DNA of 64,000 nt from Mortierella sp. BCC40632. Taxonomy: Eukaryota > Mortierellomycota > Mortierellomycetes > Mortierellales > Mortierellaceae. This document shows, piece after piece, positions 50,238 to 60,739 of the stretch. A model generated the notes under the pieces. It made no database searches and had not been told where the DNA came from. It was given only the letters and a program-made list of their open reading frames with translations. Position 1 is the stretch's first letter. Every line of letters begins with the position of its first letter. The stretch spans positions 261,001 through 325,000 of the forward strand of contig WAEK01000024.1 in NCBI GenBank assembly GCA_011634665.1. The letters run 5' to 3'. The translations under genes were made by a program, and so were the position numbers.

Positions 50238-52070
50238 AGAACCAGTTCAGCTGAACCAAGTGCTGTGAGCTCCAGGGGGACAGAGTCATCAACAGAGGAC
50301 AGACTAAGTCAACACGCCTGTCGTGATTGATGTTCGGACTACAGATCGATATCCATGTGGTACACACACACGCACACAAAAGCACCCATCCCCCTCGCCT
50401 TTCTCATGCATGCATGAAGAAATACAAAATACATCTCTTCTCGTCGTCATCCTCTCTTCCTTGGGTGTGCGCCCTGCTGCAATAAGTCAGCACCATCCAG
50501 GCTTCATTATTGGAATCACTCCACGCTGTTGAGGCAATCAAGAGAGTGACAAAGCACCTATTCTTTTGGTATAAAAGGGCCCTCCAGACCCTCGTCTAGT
50601 TCTGATACAAATGCTAGTGCAAGTAAACTAATTAGCCTCGTCGTAACGGAACTCTAGACTCAAGGAATGAGATACTGCTTTCTGCAACCTTAACCCCGAG
50701 GAGTTGAATGGCGAAATAAATAGAAAGAACCTTCTCAAGTATGACTTTCCTCTTTGTGAGGTTCATTGACAAACAGCCGTTGTAACAGCTACAACAATTA
50801 CAACGACACCAGTAAAAAGAGAATGAGGTGCTGATGTGTAGTGAGTCTGACTGAGTTGATCTCTAAACTCTAGCTAGGTACACTTTGCCTCAATGGTTGG
50901 TCATGGAGAGTCTCAAGTGTACTCTTCATCACCCACAACCAATATGATCCATGATTGCTACTGCTGCACTTCTCGACACTTGACGCTCGACACTTAACAC
51001 TCGACACTCAAGGAAGTGCTCACAATGACCTCTGTCCTTGTCCTCCACAGAGTCTGATTAGGTTCTTCATTTTGAAGGAATATGCTGAGGCAAGGAATTC
51101 CAACCGAGGAGTGCTTGGATCTGAGACACGGGGAGAGTCGAGGCAGAGAGGGCAACAATAATAAGAATTAGATGGCTTGGATGAGGTGGTTCTGAAAAAG
51201 GGTCCAAGAAAGAGGGATATTGGTTCATTGTGTTTTGATTTGGTGTCGATTATTCTGATGTCTGAAATCTCTCGTGAATAAAGGTGGTAATGGAGAAAGA
51301 TATGAGAGGTTGAATCTCGCCACTACTCTCTGTTTGAGATAAAAGGGATAATCTTTTAGGATATTATAGTTCATCGTCCAGCGATTTTCTACTTACTCGA
51401 TTGACTCCACATACATGTCCGTTGGATGGTTTGAAGTGCTGGTCCTTGATGAAGAACAAGTTAAAGAGCTGATCTGTTGTTAGTGTTAGTCACTGTAAAG
51501 TAAAGCAACCAACTCGCTTGAATGAGAATTGAGTCACCAAAAGCGCAATCAAGACTAAAAAGGATAAATGAGATAGTGTCTCTCGTCAACCGATCCATAG
51601 AAGGAGCATAATGTAATCTGAAAGTGTCGCTTGTTACCTGAAAAAGCAAGAATTGGTTCTCCTGAATTGAATATCTACATCGCCTTCTGACGACAAAGAT
51701 GCTTTATCCAAGTCTGTGCCCTATTCCTGAGGAAGCACTGCGCTTCAAAGATTTCCTTGTGATTGGTAAGGCAGAGAACTAGTCGGATTTACAAATTGGA
51801 GCCAATAGGGCCAAAGTCAGCCTGAGATTAAAAAGATGTGTTAAATTATCAGACGATGGCCTCGACTACAAAGGACACTCTCTAGACACAACTCTGGTGT
51901 CAAGGCTCATCTCGATGCCTTGGTGGTTGGATTTATCAAGGTTGTAAGGCATGAAGGCGATAGTTCACTATGGTAGCACCTCAAAAGCATGACTGCTGCG
52001 TTGACTTGATCTGGTGAAACGACATGAACTAAACGCAGCTGTGAGTCTGTAGTGCATTTCTCAGGAGAAA

Positions 52071-52295
52071 GTGCATTTTTGCTACGATGTGGGGATTTGT
52101 ATGGACTATCGTTTTTCTATGAAGATACACAAGGGATCAGAAGCACCAACTCAAGTTGGTGGAGTAGACTCTTTTGCAGGAAATAATAGAGAAGCTCAAG
52201 ACTATGATTTGAAGTGGCATGAGTGCTTATTGTCTCTGTGTTGGGATTGTGGTGAAAATGTCAATTTGCTGGAGCATGCATTGATAAACAAATGA
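52071..52295 (+). pseudogene. Short decayed ORF, unit 2
   Basis: Partner of the relic at 46190-46426 with the same VGGVDSFAGNNREAQDYDL core. Here the frame stays open past the unit 1 stop (LCWDCGENVNLLEHALINK). Function unknown. Confidence 0.3.
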
Positions 52296-53396
52296 GATTT
52301 CTTATCCTCGTAAGACCCCTGACAAACTACTTGATTCGCGCCTCAGATGCCGTCGCTTCTAGCTTAGGTCTAGATGGTAGTAAACCGGTAGATCGCGTCA
52401 CTAGTCGATTGAGATCTTCTTAGCAGTCTGAGACCCAGCCAGACCAACATTCCAAATTCTCAGCTTAATCAGAGTGCTTTTATTAAGGTGGTAGCGAAAC
52501 ATCTAATTGTCGATCTGGACCCGTGGACAGACATCTTGTGCTTGACTATCTCTATTCTTTTGGAAACAATTGTATTCGCTCATTCCCTCTATTCTCAGGG
52601 GGTGCCTTCCATACCTTGTAGATTGGGTTCAAGAACAATTGACTTGGACTTGAGAGCTACTCGGTGCCATTTGGATTTCTCAATATCACTTCCAAACAAG
52701 TGACCGTCAATATTCAAACAAAGTCATCTTGTTCAATCCTCATTATTGTCATTCGAGCTTGGATTTGAAGTGGAATGAAGGTCCAAATCAAAGGTATAGT
52801 AGGAAATGCGATACCACTTACTACAATTGAAGCGAGGCTATCAAAGTCACAGGGGTACCTTAATGGGATTCGGACTTACCGATCATGTACTCTTAATTGC
52901 TGGACACATGATGGAAATACTTCTTATGATAATGAAGATCCAAATAGAGTATAATACAGTAACTGGTTAATATGAGACAACTGTGATAAATTCATTGGGG
53001 GTTTTTTTCGAGCTTGTGAAGGGTATAGTTGTTTAAAGAGAGAAGAAATATGGTGATGGCGATACTATGAGAACAACTAGGGCACCGTTTTAGGGATGGT
53101 CTTTGTGTAGAGAGGTTTGGCGTGATGTAGGTCAGGGCGAGTGAGAATCAGTGGACTGTCTTTTGGCCGTAAGGTCGAGAGAGGCCCAGAATTCGAATAG
53201 CAAAAGAAATAGATGTGTAGATGTCTCTATCGTAGTCAGGCCGCACCTTGAGAGTGCACCATGGCATGAGGTAGATTATCAAACTTGTTCTTTGGTGCTA
53301 CTGTGGAGTTGATACTGTTGGCAATACCAACATTAATAGTGATGATTACTCACTCATATCAGGGTTGAGTATTCACAAATAGTTGTTCCCTTTGCT

Positions 53397-55662
53397 CTAC
53401 AGTGCCATGTTGAAGGGTGGATGGTCGTTGATTCCTGTACTGTGGGTCCCCAGGTTGCGGGATGCCGTCGTTGCGATTGAGAAGATTAGGGGTACTATAT
53501 TGGGGATCACCGTGACGCAGAGAACTAAGATGTGGATCTCTTGGCCGTGAAGTTCACTGCGGATTTCTTGGTTGCGAGGCATACTGAGGGTGATTTGGTT
53601 GGGTGTGGTCGCTACGGAAACCTGCTGATGGTGGGAAGCCATATTGAGGGGCCCTTGTATCTTGGTTGGCAGATTGTTGGCGATTGAGTTGGTGAGATGG
53701 ATACACTTGCTGGTACTCCAGTGGTGTTTGATTGATTGCTGGCCTTGATGTTTCATAGTCTCGCCTACTATTAGGGGCCGTATCGAGTATCTCATCGGCT
53801 ATTCGATTGTTCACTGGAGAGTACTGATGTTGGGACTTCCCGATGCTCCAGTCATGGCTAATTGAATGTCCACTTGACTTTGATTGGATCGATTCCTGAT
53901 CGAAACCAGATATATACTGTAATGACTCTGTTATTTCTTGAGACTCATAGTCCCGATCGGATTCACTCCAGAGTGATGACGACAATCTCTTCATTCTCAG
54001 AGGTTTGGATGATAATTCTTTCTCGCCATGCATTGCTGAGAGTGGCTCGGAATGACGAGTGTTGTAATCCTTCTCGCTATCGCTGTCTCGAGATCCCTGG
54101 CGCCCTCTTCCGGAATAGTCATCTCGAGGCGACCTCTTGGAAGTGGGACCCCAATCACCATATTTTGATGACTTATGGCGCTTGCGTCCAACAAAGAAGA
54201 AAAGAGCAACAAGGGCTACCAAGGCAATCCCCCCTCCGACACCACCAGCGATTGCAGCAATAATCAGCTGGCTACTTTCAGGATCTGATGAACTGCTGCC
54301 ACTGTTTCCAGTATTTCCATTTCCGCCGCTGCCTTTTCCACTGTTGCCAGTACCACCATTCGGAGCTGTTCCTGCTCCATTCCCAGAAGGGTCGGGGTTT
54401 CCGGGGTTCCCTGGAGGGAGAGGGACATTAGGAATGAAGTTGTCTCTACCCCAGGTTCCAGCCTCAAACCTGAAAACATAAGGAGGAGCATTGGAATGTC
54501 TTCCAAAGGGATCTGAACCTATTGTAAGCCGTTGATGATGAATTTAGTGAAGCTGCCAGCGACTAACGTATCAATATTTCAGTTCTCTTATAGTCGAACG
54601 CTTACCACCCCAGACAAAGAACGAATATTTCGTAGCTGCACATGCCATGCCTTCTCTTCCGTCGATTTCTTTTCCTAGCGGAGTAGCAGTTCCGTTTTTC
54701 ATATTTAACACATAGAGTTGTCCATTTGTTGAGCTTGTGCTAACTCTCCCACCAAACAGATAGACCTTGCTCTCATCCGATTCATCTATATGATTACAGA
54801 TAGGTGTTCAGTAAGAAAGCAAGAGCTAACATAGCCTTGTAATTGATAGTCTAAAGTGTGAAGCAAACCTTTGACAAGGCAATGGCCATTCAATGCGGGT
54901 ACATCTCCTTGTATATCCTATAATTTTGGTAGAGTAAAACACGGATTAGAAATCAAGATTGAGCTATGGGCAATGAAAGAAAGGGTCCCTTGAACTTACC
55001 AGGATTTTCCATTGCGACGTTCCAACAAGCACTTGGAATATTAACTTGCCCTGTTCGGCTGTAGTTGCTAAAACACCAGTCCCTTCTTTTGTGGAGCACC
55101 AGACAGCTGTGATTATGTTCCCAAGTTCTGGAGTTTTTACTACGTTGGGGTTGTCGACAGATTTTAACATGAAGCTATCCCCAGGGAAGTAGACCTCTCC
55201 TAGGGGGGAGGCTACAGCGGTGTATCCTACGTCATTTAAACCCAGCAATTCCAACGGCAGTCCAGTCAATGGTATCCAGCCGTCGCTCAGACCTTTGAAG
55301 ATACCCAACTCTTCCTTTGGACTTGTGGGGCCTTCGACTCCACTGACTCCCCTGGAGATAAACCTCCCATCTGGCAGCACTGCTCCTGCTAAACCTGTCA
55401 TTGTCTATCCTGCACCAGGTGGTTTTAAATTTGTCCATGCAGGATTATTGGTAGTCCAGTTTACGCTCAGGTCTAACTGAAAGTACTCTGAAGAATAAAA
55501 AGGGCTTCGACCACCCTGTATAAACAGGTGGGTTCTCGAGGAAGAATATGCCATGTTAGACACTGGTCTTCTCCATGCTTGCGCATCAACGAAAAGAGTG
55601 AAGATCGGTAGTGTGACCACCACAACTGAAAGCACCCCTAGAAACTTGGAGACAGGGGACAT
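53397..55662 (-). pseudogene. Galactose-oxidase/kelch-type membrane protein, copy 3 (broken)
   Basis: Same exon plan as copies 1 and 2, and closest to copy 2. Two in-frame stops interrupt it where copy 2 has Trp: TAG at 55405-55407 within the first exon (after PPGAG) and TGA at 53554-53556 in the tail (after RNPQ). Both are C-to-T changes on the plus strand. The frame resumes after each. Propeller motifs, Gly-rich stalk and the membrane helix (GGIALVALVALFFFVG) are still readable. The first stop would truncate the protein after about 85 residues, so it is most likely a pseudogene unless read through or edited. Confidence 0.75.
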
Positions 55663-56425
55663 CGTTGCTCGGCTTGTGGAGTGGGTCGGTGAGGACAGGT
55701 GGTGTTGTTGGGGGAAGAGAGGAGAATAGTGAAAAGCCGCCTTGGTGAGTGATGAGAAAGAGATGTGGGATGTTCTCCACTCTCTAGGACATTAATTCCA
55801 TGAAGGCAAGATGGAGATTTGAGATTGAAGACCGATGATTGATGTCGGAAGTTTGATAAAGAATAGAAAAATAATAAACAGGATGATGGGGAGGAGGGTT
55901 GGAGGATGATGGAGAAAGATGAAGAGAAGAGTGAATGAGAGACGGGCAACCTCACCTCATCTTTGGTGATGTCCAAGAGAAAGGCTCGCTGGGCAGTGTA
56001 CACCACGGCGAATTATTCAAACTGAGCTGAACCGACGAGAGCCAAGTGCTGTGCTGAGGCAACAACAGAGGACAGACAAAGTGTGCACAATAAATAGAGA
56101 GAACAACGTTCCTCTTGCATGGAGAGCCACTTCTCCACAGGTGTGCGCCTTGTTGAAGCAAGTCGACGCCACTCCTCACCCTGTTGAGGCAATCAAGCGA
56201 ACAGTCTTTGAACCTGGTATAAAAGTATAAAAGGATCCTAACCCTTTCGAGCTTTGGGACGGACGCAGTCGTAAGTAGACTAGTCGACCCCTTCTTGACC
56301 AAAGAAAGAGCTTTATGATAGTCTACTGAGTGGCGAGTATGAAGATTGGTAGTCTTCTTCGCTGTCGTACTCTGATATGGCTGTTGTCTTGATTGAAAAA
56401 TCGCTCGCACAGGAATTTTGAGACT
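55663..56425. other. Partial unit 3 upstream region up to the DIRS insertion
   Basis: Homologous to the starts of the other two intergenic segments as far as about 56290, with the conserved block at 55980-56028 and plus-strand TATA motifs (GGTATAAAAGTATAAAAGG) at 56216-56234. After that the similarity ends, and the DIRS element starts at 56426. Confidence 0.65.
55980..56028 (-). promoter_or_regulatory. Conserved upstream block of kelch copy 3
   Basis: Third instance of the block described at 44292-44340, retained although the downstream gene is broken. Confidence 0.4.
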
Positions 56426-56586
56426 AGCCGATCAAGCCTATGAAAGACGGCTTTTATCTATTCTCCTAACAGAACCAGTGGCCGGGGATGTGTGTGACCT
56501 TGCTTTTAATACTGACCGAGAAATACTAAAAAAATAAAATAAAATAAATGCTACTCTGGTGCCTGGATACACTCTATCTTCTTTTG
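56426..56586. repeat. DIRS 3' terminus and inverted repeat
   Basis: The outer 65 bp (56426-56490) are the perfect reverse complement of 56616-56680 in the internal complementary region. Positions 56488-56586 are the reverse complement of the other end's inverted repeat at 60740-60835, with small indels in the AAAATAAAATAAAAT stretch. Confidence 0.9.
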
Positions 56587-56615
56587 CCTAGCCTAGTGTG
56601 GGTGGAGAGGGAGGG

Positions 56616-56716
56616 CATCCCCGGCCACTGGTTCTGTTAGGAGAATAGATAAAAGCCGTCTTTCATAGGCTTGATCGGCTATTCTCCGTTACTTTGAACC
56701 AGTGGCCGTTGATGTG
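56616..56716. repeat. DIRS internal complementary region
   Basis: Positions 56616-56680 complement the left terminus; 56681-56716 complement the right terminus (60830-60865), without mismatch. The join between the halves corresponds to the junction of the circular intermediate. Confidence 0.9.
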
Positions 56717-56732
56717 GATCCAGAGCTTAAAA

Positions 56733-58127
56733 CTAGTGTTTCTCAAAAAAAGCCCGAGCCAAAAAACTAGTCCCACACAATGTAAAATTTCTCGGTGAAA
56801 GCTCACCCGACTCGGCTCGAAAATTTACATTGTGTGGGACTGACTTTTTTGGCTCGGGCTTTTTTTGAGAAACACTACTTAAAACTACTGAAGAAATATT
56901 GAGCTTCGACCTTCTATTCAATCGGTAGAAGTTCTCAAATGTGGCCGAGAGAGGAGACCATCGGCCATGAGTTCGCACTTCGTCCAATGAGAGTCCATTA
57001 TGGATCGCTAATGTGCTGCCAATCGCCCTAGCCTTAGGTATCGCAGAGCCTTCTGGAATATCCATGATTGTCGAAAGCTCCCTGATCATGCTGTTGATGG
57101 TAGCTGGGCGAATTGGAGTAGTAACGTCCTTGACCATTCTCAAGAGTGGTGTGATGTCTGGGAAGTGGCGGCCTTTATGGTGTGGTAATGGTTGTAACGA
57201 GGTTGGGAGGCGACATTTGTATTCAAGGAATGCTTTTACTGGACAAACCAGATCGTCTGCTAAGGGGGCAATAGCAACCTTGGTGATAACTCGACTTCCA
57301 GCCTGCTTCTCTTTTGGGGCGACCACGTGTAACTGTAAGGTGCCGTCCCTGTCGATTATCGTGCGGGAAATGTCAATACAGCGTATGTCGTCTCCTCTCA
57401 TGAAACCGCATACTGCCAACAACCATGCCAGTTTTCGGGTAAGTTTGGCCGAGTCCAGGGTGTCGTTGTGACCCCATTTCCGAAAGGTGCTGAGAACCGG
57501 CGTGATATCTACTGGAATGTCTTTGATGTTCTTGATGTTGTGAGCTTTGATGTGTTTGATCAATCCTTTGTAGTCTTCATTTGTATGGAGGTCTGTGGCC
57601 CTGTGGGGGTAGAGGTCTAGTACTGCTGTCTTGTTCGCGAGAACCGTGGCGAGAGCCCACTTGTGGTGGTGCCATCCGTCATAGAGGAAGTTGATAATAT
57701 CCTGTGGACAGAACGTCTCTACATCCTTGTTCCTGGTTGTCATCCATTCCTCGAAGTTCCTTTGAGTGGCCGTGTACCTCCGGACTGACGCTGGGGCTAG
57801 TCTGGTATGTTGAATGGCCTTTGCGCATTCAGTTGGTAAGCCGTCCTGGATCATGCGTTTCAGCCGTTTATTCTCCAAGCTGCCATACTCCAATGTGGGT
57901 TCTTCTGAAGTAAGTCGTGGGCGCTTCCTGGAGGTGGTAGAACTGCTGTTCTCGGGATCTGGATTGGTGCTCTGTTGCTCATCTCCTGAAGAGTCGGAAA
58001 CCAAATCGCTGAGGGCCAATATGGTGTTACAATTGTTGCTGGTTGGGGTGTCCTCTTCAACCGCTCCAGTATCCTCTGAATGAGGTTCCACGGGGGACAT
58101 ATGTAAAGGACTCCATACTTCTCCCAT
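56733..58127 (-). CDS. DIRS tyrosine recombinase
   Basis: Integrase of the DIRS element, a tyrosine recombinase joining the circular DNA to the target. The N-terminus (about 100 residues) is acidic and disordered. The core-binding domain includes SVRRYTATQRNFEEWM. The catalytic domain shows Arg in GFMRGDDI, a second Arg in KARAIGST, His in RTHGRW and the Tyr in FENFYRL. The start overlaps the end of the RT/RNase H frame by about 70 bp. The last 48 or so codons are not original: a 144-bp MITE is inserted, replacing a short ancestral end that would have stopped inside the internal complementary region. All four catalytic residues lie upstream of the insertion, so activity may survive. Confidence 0.88.
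   Translation of the reverse strand: MGEVWSPLHMSPVEPHSEDTGAVEEDTPTSNNCNTILALSDLVSDSSGDEQQSTNPDPENSSSTTSRKRPRLTSEEPTLEYGSLENKRLKRMIQDGLPTECAKAIQHTRLAPASVRRYTATQRNFEEWMTTRNKDVETFCPQDIINFLYDGWHHHKWALATVLANKTAVLDLYPHRATDLHTNEDYKGLIKHIKAHNIKNIKDIPVDITPVLSTFRKWGHNDTLDSAKLTRKLAWLLAVCGFMRGDDIRCIDISRTIIDRDGTLQLHVVAPKEKQAGSRVITKVAIAPLADDLVCPVKAFLEYKCRLPTSLQPLPHHKGRHFPDITPLLRMVKDVTTPIRPATINSMIRELSTIMDIPEGSAIPKARAIGSTLAIHNGLSLDEVRTHGRWSPLSATFENFYRLNRRSKLNISSVVLSSVSQKKPEPKKSVPHNVNFRAESGELSPRNFTLCGTSFLARAFFEKH
56734..56877. mobile_element. hAT-type MITE nested in the DIRS recombinase gene
   Basis: A 144-bp foldback element. Its ends read TAGTGTTTCTC and GAGAAACACTA, and the arms extend inward about 60 bp with few mismatches (AAAAAAAGCCCGAGCC; CCCACACAATGTAAA). 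It is flanked by an exact 8-bp duplication, CTTAAAAC, at 56726-56733 and 56878-56885. Eight-bp duplications with TAGNG-type ends are typical of hAT transposons. No transposase inside, so it is non-autonomous. Confidence 0.88.
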
Positions 58128-59658
58128 GAGTGAGCCATTGCGTCTGTCCCTGGCTCCCTGCTGCCATGGGGTGGTGTTTCCACGTGAGGAATTGACATGT
58201 CTTTGCGTTTTCTGCTGTTGCGAAGAGATCGGTGTCGTGTGGCCCCCACATCGTGTCGAGTGTCCTGAAGAAATCCGGACAAATGCTCCATTCCAACTGT
58301 GTCATCATCCTCCTGGAGGGAGCATCGGCTGGGTTGAAAGCCGAGGGGATGTACTGGGTCTTCAGTCGTGTCCCAGTCGCCAGACAATGATTCCAGATTT
58401 GTTCCGCCAGTGTCATCAATGTCCGAGAGCGAGTACCGCCGAACTTGTTGATATATGCTAGTGTTGTTGTATTGTCGCATATCATGTTGGCTGTCTTGCC
58501 CTGTATCTGTGGAAGCTGTGTTGCCATCTGAATCACCTTCAACTCTTTCCAGTTGATGTGACGTGGTCGATCTTCTGGTTTCCACTGTCCACTCTGTGAC
58601 CACTCGTTTATGACCACGCCCCACCCGTCGTCGGAGGCATCCGTGTAAACGTCGATGTCTGTCGGCGTTTGTATCCACGATAGGCCGTTCCAGTTTCTGA
58701 ATTGGTCTGTCCACCACTTCAAGTTGTTCGTGGCCTCTGGTGTTAGGGGTACTGTCGTTTCCATCGATGTATTCCGTTTGAGTGCCGAGTTCCTGAGAGC
58801 CATGAGGTGTTGAGTCATCAGTCTTGCTGGAAAGATGACTGTCGTCGTTGCCATTGCTTTCCCAATGAAAGAACTCAGGTTCCTCACTGTTGTAGTACCC
58901 TTGTGTAGTATCCTCTGTGCTTCCCGGCGGATGTTCCTGAGTTTCTCTTTCGGTACTCTCAATGTCATGTCCTTCGTATTGAACTGAAAGCCCAAGTGGT
59001 CGAGGGTTTGTGTTGGTGTCAGGTGGGATTTCGATTCCCTTACAATAAAGCCTAGTTCCTTGAGCTTGTTGAGTACCCGTTTTGTATCGCTGGCAGACTT
59101 TTCCTCGGAGGAGGATGCCACGAGGAGGTCGTCCAAATAGGCTGAGATCCTGATACCTCGGCGTCGTGCCCAACGTAGTACTGGTCTTACTAGTTTGGTG
59201 AACACCATTGGGGATAGCGACAGCCCAAACGGCAGGAGGACTCTGAATTGGTACTGTATTCCCTTCCATTGAAATTGGAGGTACTTCCTGGAGGAGCGGT
59301 GGATCATCACGTGCAGGAAGGCGTCTGAAAGGTCGATACTTGTCATGTAGTCGTTTTTCTGTAGCATGTTGCAAACTGAGCGTACCGTTTCCATCTTGAA
59401 ATGGCGTTGAGGTACGTACTGGTTGAGCGGTTTCAAGTTGAGTACTGGTCTGAGATCTCCTGTCTTCTTCGGTATCGTGAAGAGTCTGCTGGTAAAACCT
59501 GGCGAGAAGGCCTCTTCGATTGCCCGTTTTTTCAGCAGTTCCAATATCTCTGTCTCTATGATCGGTATCTCTTTGGAGGCTACCCTTGGGGGTTCTGGTC
59601 GTGAGGGTGCTGTTGGAGGGGGCGTTGTGAACGGTATCCTGAACCCCTCTGATATCAC
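58057..59658 (-). CDS. DIRS reverse transcriptase / RNase H
   Basis: Copies the element's RNA into DNA. RT motifs in order: RLFTIPKKTGDLRPVLNLKPL, SIDLSDAFLHV (first catalytic Asp), FGLSLSPMVFTKLV and YLDDLLVAS (catalytic DD). RNase H follows with DVYTDASDDGWG, NWKELK and MICDNTTTLAY, then PADAPSRR and WGPHDTDLFAT, a sequence typical of DIRS proteins after RNase H. About 533 residues. There is no methyltransferase domain before the recombinase. The first in-frame Met is 26 bp beyond the Gag stop, so expression may need reinitiation, frameshifting or a spliced RNA. Confidence 0.9.
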   Translation of the reverse strand: MISEGFRIPFTTPPPTAPSRPEPPRVASKEIPIIETEILELLKKRAIEEAFSPGFTSRLFTIPKKTGDLRPVLNLKPLNQYVPQRHFKMETVRSVCNMLQKNDYMTSIDLSDAFLHVMIHRSSRKYLQFQWKGIQYQFRVLLPFGLSLSPMVFTKLVRPVLRWARRRGIRISAYLDDLLVASSSEEKSASDTKRVLNKLKELGFIVRESKSHLTPTQTLDHLGFQFNTKDMTLRVPKEKLRNIRREAQRILHKGTTTVRNLSSFIGKAMATTTVIFPARLMTQHLMALRNSALKRNTSMETTVPLTPEATNNLKWWTDQFRNWNGLSWIQTPTDIDVYTDASDDGWGVVINEWSQSGQWKPEDRPRHINWKELKVIQMATQLPQIQGKTANMICDNTTTLAYINKFGGTRSRTLMTLAEQIWNHCLATGTRLKTQYIPSAFNPADAPSRRMMTQLEWSICPDFFRTLDTMWGPHDTDLFATAENAKTCQFLTWKHHPMAAGSQGQTQWLTHGRSMESFTYVPRGTSFRGYWSG

Positions 59659-59684
59659 TGAACGTACCCATGACTCGTCTGTGA

Positions 59685-60695
59685 TTAGTTCCCAAGCTTT
59701 CGAGAAATGTCTGAGGCGACCACCTTCTGGGATTTCGATCGTTCCTGTTTTGTTGTTGCTGTTGTCCCTCCCGCTTTTGTCGGAGGGCGGCCGCGAGAAA
59801 AAGACCCGCTATAAGTGGGTTTGGTTTGTTGCGAATTGGTCGAAGTCGGCTTGTCGTTGTTGTTCTGTTGAGTTCCCGTGTTCTTGCGACTGTTGAATTT
59901 ATTCTTGTTTCTGGAGAACGAGGTTGGCTTCCAGAACTTGTTATGGTTATCATTCTCCGTTCGTGCCTGCTTGAGATCCTCGTGTGACATGAGTGGAGGG
60001 TGTTCTGTCGGCTTCGACTTGGTGGGCAGGCGAGCTGCTTGGCGGACAATGTTTTCGCGAGCATCGGTGATGCGGTGAGAGAAGTCGTTAAGAATTTCTC
60101 TGAACTCGTTGAAATGTGCGAGTAGTTCTGTCTGGTGGTTAAGACATTCCTCCTGAATGAGGTCCACGCATTGTTCAGCGGAAAGCCCTCTGAAATGAGG
60201 GTTGATCCGACCCTCGTCGTCTCGGTACCACAAGTTTGGAAAGCACTCCATAGCTGCCACTGACTGGAAGTCGATGGGTTTGGTGAGGAGTGACAGGTGG
60301 GACTGGAGTTGGGCCAATTGTTGGTCCACCTGTTTTTCTTTGGACTTGCTGGCGTCCCATCTAGCAATTGCTTGTGGGGAAGAGTACACCATGTTGGGGT
60401 TTTGTGGATACTCCTTGAGTCGACGGTTGATCCTGGATGTTGCTGCAGCTGTCTCTGCAGGGGAGTCAGTTTGTCGCTTGTAAAAGGCTTCTGACTTGTC
60501 GAATGCCCTGGGAATGTGTTCCCTATAATCGTCTCGAAGGACGAGTGCCTGGGCTTGCGGCAAAGGTTCTGAATGAGGGAAATGGTTCCTCTCAAGGTGA
60601 GCGACCTTGCGTTGGAGTTGTGCAATGAGATCATGAAGCTCGTCTGTGTTGGTGTGGATAGGGGAAATGTTACGGTCAATATCCTCGTCAATCAT
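59685..60695 (-). CDS. DIRS ORF1, Gag-like protein
   Basis: First ORF of the element, 336 residues, starting MIDEDIDRN just inside the 5' inverted repeat. A predicted coiled coil (LHDLIAQLQRKVAHLERN) near residue 25 and a basic Asn/Gln/Thr/Lys-rich C-terminal third fit a nucleic-acid-binding particle protein. No zinc knuckle seen. Assigned by position in the element more than by sequence. Confidence 0.75.
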   Translation of the reverse strand: MIDEDIDRNISPIHTNTDELHDLIAQLQRKVAHLERNHFPHSEPLPQAQALVLRDDYREHIPRAFDKSEAFYKRQTDSPAETAAATSRINRRLKEYPQNPNMVYSSPQAIARWDASKSKEKQVDQQLAQLQSHLSLLTKPIDFQSVAAMECFPNLWYRDDEGRINPHFRGLSAEQCVDLIQEECLNHQTELLAHFNEFREILNDFSHRITDARENIVRQAARLPTKSKPTEHPPLMSHEDLKQARTENDNHNKFWKPTSFSRNKNKFNSRKNTGTQQNNNDKPTSTNSQQTKPTYSGSFSRGRPPTKAGGTTATTKQERSKSQKVVASDISRKLGN

Positions 60696-60739
60696 TGGAA
60701 AATCTTTGTCGTCAATGGATGTGTTCCTGATTGCGAGAA

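Larger units (their letters stand above)
49869..53396. repeat. Duplicated intergenic segment, kelch unit 2
   Basis: Counterpart of 43970-47536. It contains the upstream block at 50190-50237, a plus-strand TATA motif (GGTATAAAAGGG) at about 50568 and the short ORF relic at 52071-52295. No complete gene. Confidence 0.8.

Noticed and set aside
56426..56680. Separate foldback transposon formed by the 65-bp inverted repeats
   Set aside because: The arms are explained as the DIRS terminus and its internal complementary region, since the adjoining 36 bp match the opposite terminus.
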